Assembly: GCF_000485595.1 (NCBI RefSeq)
Contig: NW_014577262.1
Location: forward strand, 81,191 to 115,976
Direction of reading: 5' to 3'
Length of the DNA stretch: 34,786 bases
Origin: Priapulus caudatus
Lineage: Eukaryota; Priapulida; Priapulimorpha; Priapulimorphida; Priapulidae
Shown: positions 11,283 to 22,872 of the stretch, one piece after another
Layout of the letters: each line of letters starts with the position of its first letter
Position numbering within the stretch: the first letter of the stretch is position 1
Made by a program: the position numbers and the translations under genes
Notes under the pieces: model-generated
Databases searched by the model: none
The model's input: the letters and a program-made list of their open reading frames with translations, nothing else
Told to the model about the DNA's origin: nothing

Positions 11283-14200
11283 CTGCAGCGAAACAAGTGA
11301 ACGGGGAATTATTAACACATTATTACAGCGAAGAACAGTGAGAAATGAATACGAGTTTAGTTTTACAACAAAACAAGTGAATAGACATTGTAACCTTATT
11401 CAAAGTGATGCTTTAAAACAGTCTGCTGGCCCGTTCTCATATTTTTCCGACCATTACAATACTTGGTATACAATACAATGGTATTGCTTGCGTAACAGCA
11501 ACTGTCTAAAGTAAGACTAACGTGTCTTAGAACACCTCGTACATCGTCATTTATCAAAATATGCAACTATTGATATCTGTTGTGAAATATACCATAACAG
11601 CACAAACTCATGGTAATTTTAATACTGGAGTAATTAGTAACATGTTTGGGGGGACTATATTTTGCTCTATTTTTCTTCACTGTGCAGTTATTCACGAAAT
11701 AATTCCTGTAACTAGCCAATGGATTTCTATTGTATAGCTTGCTACTGCTTGCTTTCCATTAGTAAGCACTTTGTATTTTGCAACTCAGTCTGCCCTGAAT
11801 ACTGTCATTCTATCGAAGCAATTATTCAAAGGCTTATTACGAGCCATTAGTATTGTAGTTCTGATTGTTTGCATACATCTCCCAATAGACACTACCGCAA
11901 CCCATTCCAGAGTGATGTGCAACACTCATCCGTTCCCACCACACCGCCCCGCAATGTACAATTCTGCTCTCATTTCGATATAACCACGCAAAGAAGGTCA
12001 CTTAGCACAGGCGATCACCTATTGCCCTGTTTTATTCTGGGTAGGCAATTACTAGGCGGCTGGATGTAGAGCACACGCCAGCCATCGACTAGCGTGGCTG
12101 TACCACTGCAGTGTTACAACGTCCCGTGGAATTGGGTCAGTCTCTAACGCAGAAGACAACGCTGGCCTAGAACGCCTTTTATTTGTGGCAAGCTCTGTCA
12201 GGCTACACGCGGCAGCGCCTCAATGCTAGCAAGTATGCATGTTTCACACAAGGTCGGCCGGAAAACTAGACAGGTTCTAGCTTAGACTAAGGGGTTAACG
12301 GTGTTGCACCCCTTTCGCGGATGACTGAGCAATTCCAGCCAGATGTAGGCCGTTCGTCCAGTTTCACTGGCTACAGCTAGATCGCAGACAACTGCGTAAG
12401 AATAGGTAGAGCGATTACAGAACTACCAGCATGTTAATAGCACCCCTCCCGCCGCATCTTTCCAATGTGTCCTACATGCACTTTTGTCCTGCCTACCAAC
12501 ATATCAGACACCTGCCTTGCTCACAATATAACGAAACTCGTTTGCCTCGAGGATATAGCAACAGCAACTGCTTAAACACCGACGGAGGCTACTGACTGAA
12601 GGCCAGTCACTCACTAAGCCGTTACAACACGGCTGACACACTAAAGGTAGGTAAAACCCACGCAATCTCTAATCAGACAGATGAGCACGTTTCTATGACG
12701 ACGTTATGGGATTCGCGCCTAGGGGAATGCAATCACTATGATTACCGAATCAAATCAGTCACGTGATGCCCGGAGTCTCAGATGGACATACACTTAGACA
12801 GGGCATGCGCAAAGACATGTGTACTACAATGATGGGGTGCAATAAAACGCTAGAGCCGGGACAGCTGGCACCAAAGAAATGCATGTAATATGATGCTGTA
12901 TGATTGCAGCATGCAATGTGTCGGGCCGATCTTGAATAGTTTCACAATTGCAGAAATCGTAGCCACTAGCTCAACTTCAAGGTATTAAAAGGAGCCATAT
13001 TCGTTACTCACTGATCGCATCGCACAACCGCATGTAACCGTACATGGCCTAATAGTAATAAACCGAAATGTATTAAAACGCCAAATGGGATCAACTTTGG
13101 TTAACAACATGCGAGTAACAGCATTCACTGTTACCCATAGACTTAAAAATAACTGGCTCGTATAAGACTGATGATTACTTACCAGCAGGTAGACGTGTTC
13201 GAAACTTCAAGTCACACTTGACGATCTGTCGATCTTCTTCGAATGGGATGTCGCCGCATACCATATCGTAAAGTAGTATGCCTAGTGACCACACGGTAGA
13301 GCTGCGTGCGTAGTAGCGCCGATACTTTATCCACTCGGGTGGGCTGTACACTCTCGTACCTGCGTAGAGTAGAAGAGATAATTTGTTTTTAAATGTATAA
13401 GTATGTATTTGTAATAAAATGGTAAGGATTGAAACTGGATAATATTGGCACAGGTAATAAATTAGTGCTCGAAATATGTGATTCAGCATTGAATAAAGGT
13501 GTACATGTATCAAACACGGCTCTTCACTACACTTCAAATCACGTGGTAACTGCATATAACTGTAAAAAAGACTCGACAACATTCAACAACATAAAACTGC
13601 CAATAACACTCGAAAAAATCGAAAATATTTCAATAACTCAACAATGACAACAGACTGTTGTTTCCCGTGCGTCACAACCCTGTGGAATTATTGCAGTTAT
13701 TTTAAAATGGTACGAGCATGGCTTCAGAGACAGCTCTAAGCCCTACATTCTCAACGGGAGCCGTCGCATTTGCGCAGGGTAAAACCACACGCCTAATATA
13801 TGTATTCATGAACGCGTGCCGTTCCTGGCACTACGCAGCACAGCTATATCACTCTCTCGCGCGTACGCGGGGAGTGCGCAATTCGCAATCTGGGGTTGTA
13901 TGGATATTAATTGCGCGCAGTGTGCTTTTAATAATATAATATTCACTCCAGCCATGCCCCCGGGCAAATAATAGGCGGTGTAGAAGCAGTAGAACACTTC
14001 GGCACCGGTGACAGGCAGTACGCGGCCAGAAACGGTAAATCGCTGTCACTGTGAAATCGCCTTTATGAGCCACTCACCCCCACCGTCTGGTCAGTGGAGC
14101 AGTTTGGAGCTCTGGCACGGTGCCATCGCGCGAAGGCAGTAGAGGCTTATCGGACTGCTACGAGCCAGTCGATAGTGAGAGGAGGCAGGCAGGGGTCACG

Positions 14201-15269
14201 GCATGTCATGTGTGGTAGCAACGCAACCTCAGTCACAACAAATGTCAAGAGTGCGTGCGCAAATGTGCTTCTGTTGGGAAAGTGTATGCATGGGAGCCGA
14301 AATTACACCGCTGTAATTAATTAAACACTGATAACATGATGCTCAGTTGCCGACCATGGCGCCGCCGCACCCCCTCCCACACCTCGAGAGACAAATGGCT
14401 ACGACCACTCATGAGTATTAGACCCATCATCGGATTAGGATGTTGAAAGACAGTCGGTAGAACAGACGCCCTGGATGGATGGCCGCGCAAGGAGATTTCC
14501 AAACTCCACCGCCCCTCCCGCTGCGCGTATTCTCCCCACAGAGCCTGTTTACACCGTGCCGCAGCCGAAAATAGCTGCTGACCAGTGGTCAGTGACCGGA
14601 ACCAGACCAAACCCGCGAGCCTGGAAGGTCGGACACGTCACCCGATACGCGCGTCCGTATACACTGCCTTGCACCTTTCATTACGACCTTTGTTCGGGGT
14701 AGCTCAAGGTGAAAAATAGTGCAAGCACCCCATGGACAAAATTATCAGGCTAGGTTTACCAGCCCGCTGCGCATCGCGCACTACCAGCGCGAACCAGTTC
14801 CGTTCTCTAGCTGACAACTTACTATAAAGCGGACTTCACTATATCGCCTAATTCACTGCTCACGTGTCAAGATTCGCTGCAGTCTACTCATGCTCTAGCA
14901 GAGACAGCATATGATTCAAGCACTGCCTATGGATCTTATCTACGTGCTCAGAGGCAGCTACGCAGGTGTGTGTAGGAAATTAATGTAATTTCCCAATGAA
15001 CCTGCAGATGCCGTAGCAATCAGACGTAGACATTCCTAAAAGTTCCCACATCCGTAAACTGCTACCGAAACAGGCAACCGAGGTCAGAGAAATTTACCAG
15101 ATGATGTCGACGCTAGAGCAATGACAGAGATGCCTTTCCCAGACCATTAGATGATGTCGCAGCTAGTGAAAGGGTAACACGTTTAATATCCAGTAACACT
15201 GGCGTCTCAATGTGCTGCCTCCCATGCGAGTGAAAAAGAAAGATACAGCCCGAAAAGAGAGAAAGGAAC

Positions 15270-15331
<62 letters not shown>

Positions 15332-18300
15332 CGAGAGAGACAGACAAACAGAGGGGGGGGGGAGAGACAGGCAGAGGGAGGGAGAGGCAGGGAATACTGG
15401 CTACCGTGATCAACTATCACGTAACTGTGCAGGCTTTGCGACGATGACATTACACGCCACTCGACACTTGCCCACGCAATCCTCATCGCAATCACGATTC
15501 ACCATCCTTCTCAGAATTTCGACATCGGATCGCTAAACAATGCATGCGCAGCATCTCCCGCCGTATTTACCGGGATGTCTGACGGAGGTGGAGAACCGGA
15601 GTGTGTGTGTGCGCGCACATGTACGTCACACGCGACCTTTAGCATGGAACTCGCTAGCGCCGCCTGCCAGAATTCGCGGAAAGTTCATTCGAGTCGCTCG
15701 GGCACCACCCAGGAGCGGCCTGAACTTATCGGAGCGTGAGTCACGCGCCGGGGGTGAGGTGGGGACGCTGCATGTCATGTGAGGCGGCGAGGTCAGGAAG
15801 AGGCGAGCACGCGTGCGATTGTTATATGCACCGTGACGGCACAGTTTTTGCGCATTCACGAGCATTCAGTAGGATTAGCGAGTGTTACTCAATGAGTGCG
15901 AGCGTGCGCGACGCCACGGACTCGTTCCCAACGGAAAAACGGCAGTGGCTTCCTCGTTCTAGAAACTGCGCACTTCGTGTGTCGATCAACCCCCCGCCCG
16001 CACGAGATGCCACAGCTACTGGTGATCCCATCAGAGACCAGCCTCTCAGCAATGAACGACGTAAGCACTAAGCTAGAACACACCCACCCTCTGCGAGCGA
16101 AATATGCTCTGACACAACACCTCCGCAGCCTACGGCTGTAATTGCAAGAAGATTATTGATTTGTCTCGAGCCCTATACTGTTTACAAGCGCGGAGAGCTA
16201 GTACACACGCGGTCGGCAGCACGTGGGTAGGAGTTGTGAAATCGCAGCTAAAAGGAAGTTCGCCGTGGCGTCATGCATCGATTCATCATCCCACGTGGCT
16301 TCGCTAGCGGCACACGTACACGGCTCAGCTTCCACGAAACCCCCAATCTTCCAAACAAACATTGCTTGCCATGGCAACGCGTTTAGCATCTCATACAATA
16401 AGCTGCACGGCATGCGAGAGGTTGCTTTTAGATACCGTCACTGTCATATGACGATATAGGCGCATATTTTACGTGTACGCCAATCAACCGATAGGTGCAC
16501 ACTTCCTGTGTACATAATATCAAGAGCTAATAAATACCTAGAGTGTACAACGGGAACATAGTGATATTTTACGGCAATATTATTCTACTTTGTATTCGGT
16601 TCTAGACTAAGTTCATGGTATTGCGTTAAGCAGCATTCTTTGCTCTCTAAAATAAGACCAACCGCTATAGATATTGGAGCGTAATCATGCCTCCTACAGG
16701 CCTCACGCCGCCTCGCATCCACACTATTCACTATCCTTCTCGCCTTTTGCGGGTCTGGCTATCGTTTTCCGTCGCCGCCTGGAGCGCTGATAATTGATGT
16801 CACATGCCCAAATTTGGTACTCTTACTACACCATATAGTAACTGAGCTGCGTTGTAGAGACTTAATTTAGAAAACATAGCCGGCTCCATCATAACGGGCA
16901 TTAGCCGTGCTAGGAAAGATAAAAGTAGGTCTCAGGGTTGAAAGATAATGGGAGATAAGGGCATAGGCGACGCCCCCGAAAGTCACCGATGATAACCGAA
17001 ACGCCGTTCATTCATAAAGTTATCGCGGAAAAAACCGAACTCTCACGAAGCGACTTTCCTAACCCGCAAAAGGCGAGAAGGATAGTGAATATTGTGGATG
17101 CGAGGCGCCGTGAGGCCTGTGGGAGGGGGAGTTTACGAGCCAATATCTCAGCCTAGGAGTATCGTATTGACAAGCGGTTGGTCTTGTTTTAGAGAGCAAA
17201 GAATTCTGCTTAATGCAATACCATAAAATTATTCTAGACTCGCAGGCAAAGTAGAATAATATTGCCGTGAAATAGCACTATTTTCCCGTTTTTCCGTTGT
17301 ACACTATGTGTTTATTAGCTGTTGATAATATCAAGAGCATATAAAGAAGGTTTATCTGCTATCCTTCTTTATATGCTCTTGCTTTATAATATCAACCAAT
17401 AGATGCACATTTTACAAGGTTTGCACAAGTTTGACAGCGCTGAGATTTGAGGACAATAACATGACAAAGGTTAATCCTAGCCCTGACGCCGCTATACAGC
17501 CTTTAGCATTCTATTCAAACCAAAACAGATGGCAACTGTGGTTAGATACTTGTCCACCAGCCATTCCCTTAGTGTAGCCAGTGTGTCCAACAAAGGCCAT
17601 TGAGCTTGGGGACAACGATGCAGTCTGGACAAGTTCAGTGACATTGCATGGTGTCAGAACAATGGCACAGATATCTCTGCACGCACGCGAGCTACAAAGG
17701 CAGCCTGGGAGCAAGTGTATTTTTACAACTCGACTTACGACCCAGTAATGGTAGAATAATGGCGAAGGCTGCTTTCAAATGATGTGGAACCAAACAGGTA
17801 ACCCCCAGTAAGAAAACCCATTCGCAGGCCAGTGTCAGGTATACTGCATGTAAATTGTAATAGCATTTGTTCGAACGAGCTGGTGCTACTGGTCTTGAGA
17901 CAAAAAAAAACTATCATAGCCTGAGACAGTAACTTTGGTTCACACACAAATGCAAGGTTTAGGAAGTGGAACGAGGGAGTCCCGTACCCATACACCTTGA
18001 TCACCAATGAAAAAGTGGCATATGAGGTATTGATACCCGCGTACATGCAATTGATCAGCCACGCTCCAGACATGCAAATCGAAAACCACAGCAGTCGAAC
18101 TTACCATCAAATACCGTGTAGACACTCTCCTTCAGCCATGAACCGGATCCGAAATCAATCAGTATCAGCTGGCCGGTCTTCTTATCGATCAGCAGATTTT
18201 CATCCTTAATGTCGCCATGCAGCACGCCAGCTTGCTGGCACCTGAGCACAGTGCTGACCACCTGGTGGAAGAGATTCCGCGACAAGCTCTGGCCAAGTGG

Positions 18301-19356
18301 GCCACGTTCCGTGATAAAGTCAAAAAGGTCTTGCACGGGTTCTTGCCGCTCCATCACGATCACGAAACTGTCCGATTGCTCATACCAGTCCAACATGCGG
18401 ATCACTCCTTGAACGTTGTCGAGTTTTCGCAGTAGGCACACTTCCAGCGGACATCTCCGCCCATTCATCTATAAATTGACAAATATATGCCCTTGAAATT
18501 CGTGTTAGCCCTGTCATTCTCCAAATGACAAATTTTGAAATGATTTAACTTAATGATGCACTTCTATAATGTATTCAACATGTTGAACTACAACTACAGG
18601 AACACATCACAGTGCATGTGCACACACACTAAATATGGGTCAATGATCTGAGACAGGCCACTGATGCGAATCGGGGTAGGCCAACGCAAAGTTCACAGCA
18701 TGCTTGCGAAATACATTGAAATACATTGCGAAACAGTAGAGAAAATCAATGATTTTTTTCTTACCTGTCCCCACTCTGTGACTTTCTCCTTAGCTATATG
18801 TTTTATGGCAACAGGAACGCAATCCTTCTTTCGAATACCTGCGTAGACTGTCCCAAAACCTCCACTGCCGAGCATTTCTCTTACAGTGTATATATCTTCA
18901 AGCTCCAAAGACTCACGTTCACATCCATGACCTGGAATATTAATGAAACACCACATGAATAACTACATGAAATTACATTGATATTTTGAAGTGATTACCC
19001 GAAATACGATGACATAGATATTAGATTATTACATTAGTAATTTACTACATAGTAGGCCTACATGATCTACAGACTTTCTACTCAGTTCTCTCATACTACT
19101 GACATACGGTTATTTTTACTTTGCAGGTGTAACATTGAAAGTTGACTTCATGACATTATCATAGACACAAAGAATGACACGTCAATACAGGCTACAAAAA
19201 AAACTAAAAAAGTTATCCACCGACTAACCGTTATCCCGACAACCATGATAACATCAACAATAACATAGGCCTACCTTGTCGTTCTTTATCCGAAAGAAAA
19301 TTCATGTTGGAGTTTGGCAAGAACACACTAAGATTTCCTATATTTCTTCTTAGCAT
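11101..19356 (-). CDS. PIM: PIM-family serine/threonine protein kinase, five coding exons
   Basis: The joined exons (19275-19356, 18765-18931, 18105-18468, 13183-13359, 11101-11282) give one frame of 324 codons including stop, with GT-AG introns and matching phases throughout. Human PIM1 is 313 residues, so this is full length. Seen in the product: glycine loop [11 protein letters not shown] (49-59), ATP lysine K71, alpha-C glutamate E92, hinge [10 protein letters not shown] (123-132), catalytic loop HGDIKDEN (167-174), DFG (188-190), SPPEW (210-214) and VWSLG. The last two are PIM hallmarks. PIM kinases phosphorylate basic-site substrates and are active without activation-loop phosphorylation. 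Oddities: the HRD arginine is glycine, and the first of the two hinge prolines (ERPEP in PIM1) is glutamine. The start at 19356 is chosen because the in-frame sequence upstream runs through a TA microsatellite; an in-frame ATG at 19461 is the alternative. Vertebrate paralogue assignment (PIM1/2/3) is not possible. Confidence 0.93.
11283..13182. other. PIM intron 4, nothing recognised
   Basis: A 1.9-kb intron of mixed composition. No exon, transposon end or long repeat was recognised. Confidence 0.5.
13183..13359 (-). CDS. PIM: PIM kinase coding exon 4 (activation segment and helix F)
   Basis: The exon encodes residues 205-263 and starts TRVYSPPEW, followed by [20 protein letters not shown] and DIPFEED. 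VWSLG in place of the usual DVWSLG aspartate context, and MVCGDIPFE, are PIM-specific. The acceptor is CTACGCAG|GT and the donor GCTG|GTAAGT. It is separated from exon 3 by a 4.7-kb intron. Confidence 0.94.
13360..16519. other. Left part of PIM intron 3
   Basis: Anonymous intronic DNA with a GA microsatellite at 15274-15345 and a G run at about 15353-15362. Frames on both strands are unrelated to known proteins. The foldback element follows at 16520. Confidence 0.5.
15274..15345 (+). repeat. (GA)n microsatellite
   Basis: A near-pure GA tract with a GCGCGCGA interruption close to its right end. Confidence 0.92.
16520..17326. mobile_element. 807-bp foldback element with long (~240 bp) inverted arms
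   Basis: The left arm (16520 to about 16755) and right arm (about 17058 to 17326) are imperfect reverse complements of each other. Matching blocks include TTTGCTCTCTAAAA, GGCCTCACG, ACTATCCTTCTCGCCTTTTG and the ends TCAAGAGCTAATAAATAC / TGTTTATTAGCTGTTGA. The middle 300 bp is non-coding. It lies in the 4.7-kb PIM intron. The right end abuts a short hairpin with related ends. Confidence 0.8.
17332..17381. repeat. 50-bp hairpin, CAAGAGCATATAAAGAAGG arms
   Basis: Two perfect 19-bp inverted arms are separated by 12 bp. The arm end CAAGAG is shared with other hairpins in the window. It is located at the edge of the 807-bp foldback element. Confidence 0.85.
18105..18468 (-). CDS. PIM: PIM kinase coding exon 3 (alpha-C, hinge, catalytic loop, DFG)
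   Basis: The exon encodes residues 84-204, the core of the kinase. It holds the alpha-C glutamate (PLEV), the hinge [10 protein letters not shown], the block [10 protein letters not shown] that is nearly identical in PIM1, the catalytic loop HGDIKDEN, and IDFGSG. The acceptor is TTTATAG|ATG and the donor GATG|GTAAGT. The catalytic-loop codon that is Arg in other PIMs reads GGC (Gly) here. Confidence 0.95.
18765..18931 (-). CDS. PIM: PIM kinase coding exon 2 (glycine loop and ATP lysine)
   Basis: The exon encodes about residues 28-83. It carries the glycine-rich loop [11 protein letters not shown] and VAIKH with the ATP-binding lysine, and ends in EWGQ, which matches the DWGE of PIM1. The acceptor is ATTCCAG|GT and the donor ACAG|GTAAG. 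Phases are 1 in and 0 out. A first exon ending in phase 1 fits it. Confidence 0.92.
19275..19356 (-). CDS. PIM: PIM kinase coding exon 1 (N-terminal leader)
   Basis: This exon encodes residues 1-27, a non-kinase leader starting MLRRN and ending KERQ. It ends CAAG|GTAGG in phase 1, which joins correctly to exon 2. The leader has no recognised domain. Start choice is uncertain because the frame stays open upstream to 19461 and a third in-frame ATG lies inside the exon. It is the least secure of the five exons. Confidence 0.65.
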
Positions 19357-19756
19357 GCTTGTATGCTGTTGAATCACACAGTAGGCGCAGTTGGCTTCCA
19401 CGCAATAAAATATATATATATATATGTTTAGTTGATGTAGCTTCCGCACACGTACAAACAACTACTCTCGCTCGCAACCACGACTTGTCTGAGTTTCAAA
19501 ACAAACCGCAGTTTGTATACGCGCCGCGGCATGTATCAATGCGCGCCGTTACGATCCACTGCGCATCGTTTCCCACATTATATTTCTGACACAAAAATGC
19601 TAACTCTTATACTTATATATAAAAACTGCGCATTTCTGCTATATTTTAACCAAAAATTTCAATGTGACCATTCCGTATACATGCAAATTATGCAGATAGT
19701 TGGATCTATTTCGCGGAAGAGGTATAAAGCATTCATCGGCTGTAAACGACTGAAAA

Positions 19757-19910
19757 CGTCATCAGCTCAATGTCCAATCACCTCGGATGTGGGAAATTTA
19801 TGCATGACGTCATGAACTTCCTAGTACGCGCTGGTGACGTACGCATCGCTCTGAACGGCATCGCATGGCAATGTGTAGTGTTGTTTTGCCGTAATTATGA
19901 ATCTACGTCA
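19757..19910. promoter_or_regulatory. Cluster of CRE/ATF-like sites upstream of the PIM kinase
   Basis: A perfect palindromic CRE, TGACGTCA, lies at 19805-19812. CGTCA/TGACG half-sites lie at 19757-19761, 19835-19839 and 19906-19910. A CCAAT motif on the plus strand lies at about 19774. All are 400-560 bp upstream of the assigned kinase start. The positions suit a promoter or proximal enhancer read leftward, but the transcription start is unknown. Confidence 0.35.
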
Positions 19911-20158
19911 CTATCGCATTTCAAATAAAGAATCATGAAGAGAACGTTGCCTGAACGCGAGACAGAGGCAATTAAATAAAATCAAGTCAATATTTTTTAT
20001 TGACTGTCAGTTTGTGTGTGTGTGTTTTTTTGTAGTCTGCTCTCCCAGTGGCTGTGATGCTAACAGAAATTAACACACAACTCAATGACAACATCAATTT
20101 TTATGACAGAGCCACAGTAAACACAAGAACAAACTACACAATATTTATGATATATACA

Positions 20159-20202
20159 TATCAAGAGTACATAATACAGATCTCTATTATGTACTCTTGA
20201 TA
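20159..20202. repeat. 44-bp hairpin, TATCAAGAGTACATAATA arms
   Basis: Perfect 18-bp arms surround an 8-bp loop (CAGATCTC). The arm carries TATCAAGAG, the same end seen in the other hairpins. It lies 3 bp from the 497-bp MITE. Confidence 0.85.
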
Positions 20203-20205
20203 CGC

Positions 20206-20702
20206 AGGCCCGTAGCCAGCTTTCTATTGGGGGGGGGGTTCGTTTTTCAATGTTGGCAATTTGCTCGGCAGGGGCGTGTACAGGATTTGTACGAGGGGGG
20301 TCTAACCGTAACCCATAGTTTGCGAAGAACGCCGAAGGGGGGGTCTGGGGGCCCTCCCCCCGAAATTTTTTAAAATTACACCCCCTCAGATGCGTTTCTG
20401 CGCGAGCAAGGGGGGTCGGACTCTGCCTGACCCCCCCTGTACACGCCCCTGCCTCGGGGCGCGAAAGCGACCAGGCGAGGGGAGCCAAGCGACCGAGCGG
20501 GCGGGGAGGGTGTCGGAGGGGGGGTTTCACTGTTCACCCTCCGCACGATGGAGATTTTGCAATTATTACACTAAAATGGAGGACCTGAGGTGAAATTCTT
20601 GCAAATTTTTCAAAAAAAAAATTTTTTTGCTTGGGCGTCGGGGCTCGGGGGGGGGGGGGGGGTTCGGTTCGAACCCCCCGAACCCCCCCTGGCTACGGGC
20701 CT
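20206..20702. mobile_element. 497-bp MITE with AGGCCCGTAGCCAG ends and G/C-run interior
   Basis: Ends AGGCCCGTAGCCAG and CTGGCTACGGGCCT are perfect 14-bp inverted repeats. Just inside both ends are long G or C runs. No coding capacity was found. A second inverted-repeat element is nested within it. Flanks show only an imperfect duplication (GATACGC against GGATACA). Confidence 0.75.
20267..20453. mobile_element. 187-bp MITE nested inside the 497-bp MITE
   Basis: Ends GGCAGGGGCGTGTACAGG and its exact reverse complement (18 bp) bound a non-coding interior with G and C runs. Because it interrupts the outer element, it inserted later. Confidence 0.72.
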
Positions 20703-20927
20703 GGATACATATAGTTGCTTTTAATCCACGACAGGTGAGCTGTTTACAAAGACACAGTCAATCAAAATAGTGTATTTTCCCTAAGCCCGAAAGGTGAGTG
20801 AAGACGTCATCACATAATGAGAGCCGGCCAATCAATGTTCATATATAGCGGTAACCAGTTAGTTCCTGTTCCGTAATTTGTCAGCAATATATAAATAGAT
20901 ATAAAATAGGAAATTTGCTCATATAAT

Positions 20928-21262
20928 AGCGGAGCTCCCGCGCTGGCTGAAGCCCCGCGCGAGCAGAACACCACACTAAAGAAACAATTGAGATGGTAAC
21001 CCATTGACTTCATTTTTGATGTCGCGTTCGTCCGTACGTCCATGTACACATGGGAACCCTGTGGTACCACCTAGAAAAATTCATTTGCCTGTTGTTTTGG
21101 CGGGGATCAATTTTCAACTGAGTACTTATAATGGCGTCAAGAGGAGAATGCTGCAAAAAAAGGGAAAACAGACCGCAAACAACAAATGTTTGTTTCTTTG
21201 CTGTTTTGGGGACGTTGACGTAAGATAAGATTATCGTGGAGTCACCTATCGGGAGCTCCGCT
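20928..21262. mobile_element. Possible 335-bp inverted-repeat element (AGCGGAGCTCCCG ends)
   Basis: AGCGGAGCTCCCG at the left and CGGGAGCTCCGCT at the right are perfect reverse complements about 335 bp apart. The interior is non-coding. No target duplication was recognised, so this call rests on the paired ends alone. Confidence 0.4.
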
Positions 21263-22097
21263 TTTAGGCAGTGCCTAAATCTCAAAGTACATAACATTAA
21301 TATTAGAAATACTGGCAGATTTCGCACAATATGAATAGGAAGATCGAAACATATCGAACAAATCTGAATAAATAAAATGTAAACCGTCATGAATAAAACG
21401 ACGAGCTTTTGGTGGGGGAGTGACAGCGGCTTCGTGATCTAACTATGACTACACACTATAGCTGGCCATGACTATACCGATGACTAAGCTTCCCACGACA
21501 TGGCATCCGGCAGGCAACATGGGGGCAACATTAGCAAGAATACGAAATACTGCGAACGTGACCGAAATATTTCGGATCCGTGCAGTAGGCATTATGTGAC
21601 TAAGGGGAACAGTAATCATTTCGCAGAAGTACCGGATATAGTTCAAGGCGGAGCCAGGACTGTGACGCGTTAGGTACGTCACTGACTCCGGGACTCCGGG
21701 ACTTGCGGGGGTTTCGCAAAACGGGAATCAGATAGCGCGGCAACGAGAAACGTTTTCTGAGTTAGTGGCGCCATCTCCAGGTACAAAACTTGCATATTAT
21801 CGACAGTTCTCGATTATCGCTTAGCCGTTTTCTTCGCCGGTTAGGCCTAGTATAGTGTACGTGTATGTTTGGTTAATTTAGATGCATTTTCGCACAAGGA
21901 TTAGGTGAATGTATAGGCGGATCAAAATCTGTGCCAAATTATAAAAAGAGTACAGATATTTGCAAATAAACCTATAGTTCAATCCCGTCACAAGCAAATA
22001 ATTGATGCTGTCAGCGGCACGTATATAGGCAGGCACTGGTAGTGAGTGACATGCATGAACTCTATCCTGTTCGAGAGTATTAGGATGCAAGGTTTCC

Positions 22098-22519
22098 AGG
22101 GGCGGATCCAGAAGGGGGGTCGAGGGGGTCCGGACCCCCCCTTTTTACCACAAAAAAGGGAAAAAAACATACACACACGCACGCACGCGCACGCGTGCAC
22201 ACGCACACGCACACGCACACGCACACGCACACGCACACACACACACACACACACTTCTCTTATATTGTCTCCATAAAAAAATCTTGTTTAGCGCTAGTTT
22301 TTCTGATAAAGATTTACTTATTTTTGCATTCTAGACATCAAAATTACTGCTCAGATGCTCTCAGAATGCACCAATTATTTTTTAAATCTTGGGGGGGGTC
22401 CGGTCCCCCCCCTAAGTGGCCTTCGGCAGCTTTTTAAAAAACCAGAAAAAGTAAGCAGGAAAAAGTGCTCTTTATTTCTTCCTTGACACCCCCTTTTCAA
22501 AAATCCTGGATCCGCCCCT
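22098..22519. mobile_element. 422-bp MITE with 7-bp target-site duplication
   Basis: Perfect 14-bp inverted ends, AGGGGCGGATCCAG and CTGGATCCGCCCCT, are flanked on both sides by GGTTTCC (22091-22097 and 22520-22526). The interior holds G/C runs and a CA/CGCACA microsatellite at 22172-22253. It has no transposase. Confidence 0.82.
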
Positions 22520-22698
22520 GGTTTCCTGCTGGAATTGCAGTAAAGTGGTGTACTATATTATGTACAACATGACTCATGGCTCTACTCTTCTCTCTACGTT
22601 TTTGTAATGCCTGTTATAATAACCTATGTGGCGTAATGTTACGCTACATGTTCTCCTGTAATCCACCAATATGAAGCATGTTGCTAGCTCTTCTTTGC

Positions 22699-22872
22699 AG
22701 GGGCCGATCCAGGATATTGAGATGGGGGGGGGGGCGCAACCGCGTAGCTAGGATTTCATTTTAGGGGGTGCGGATTTTGTGATAGTGCCGGTGCTCACGC
22801 TTCACGCGCCGAATAGGAGGGGGGGGCAACAAATGGGAGAGGCCCCTCTTACGCCCTCCTGGATCCGCCACT
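22699..22872. mobile_element. 174-bp diverged relative of the 422-bp MITE
   Basis: The ends AGGGGCCGATCCAGGAT and CTGGATCCGCCACT resemble those of the element at 22098 with several mismatches. The interior is G-rich and carries CGCGTAGCTAGGATTT, which resembles the end of the AGGCCCGTAGCCAG family. No clear target duplication is seen. Confidence 0.6.
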
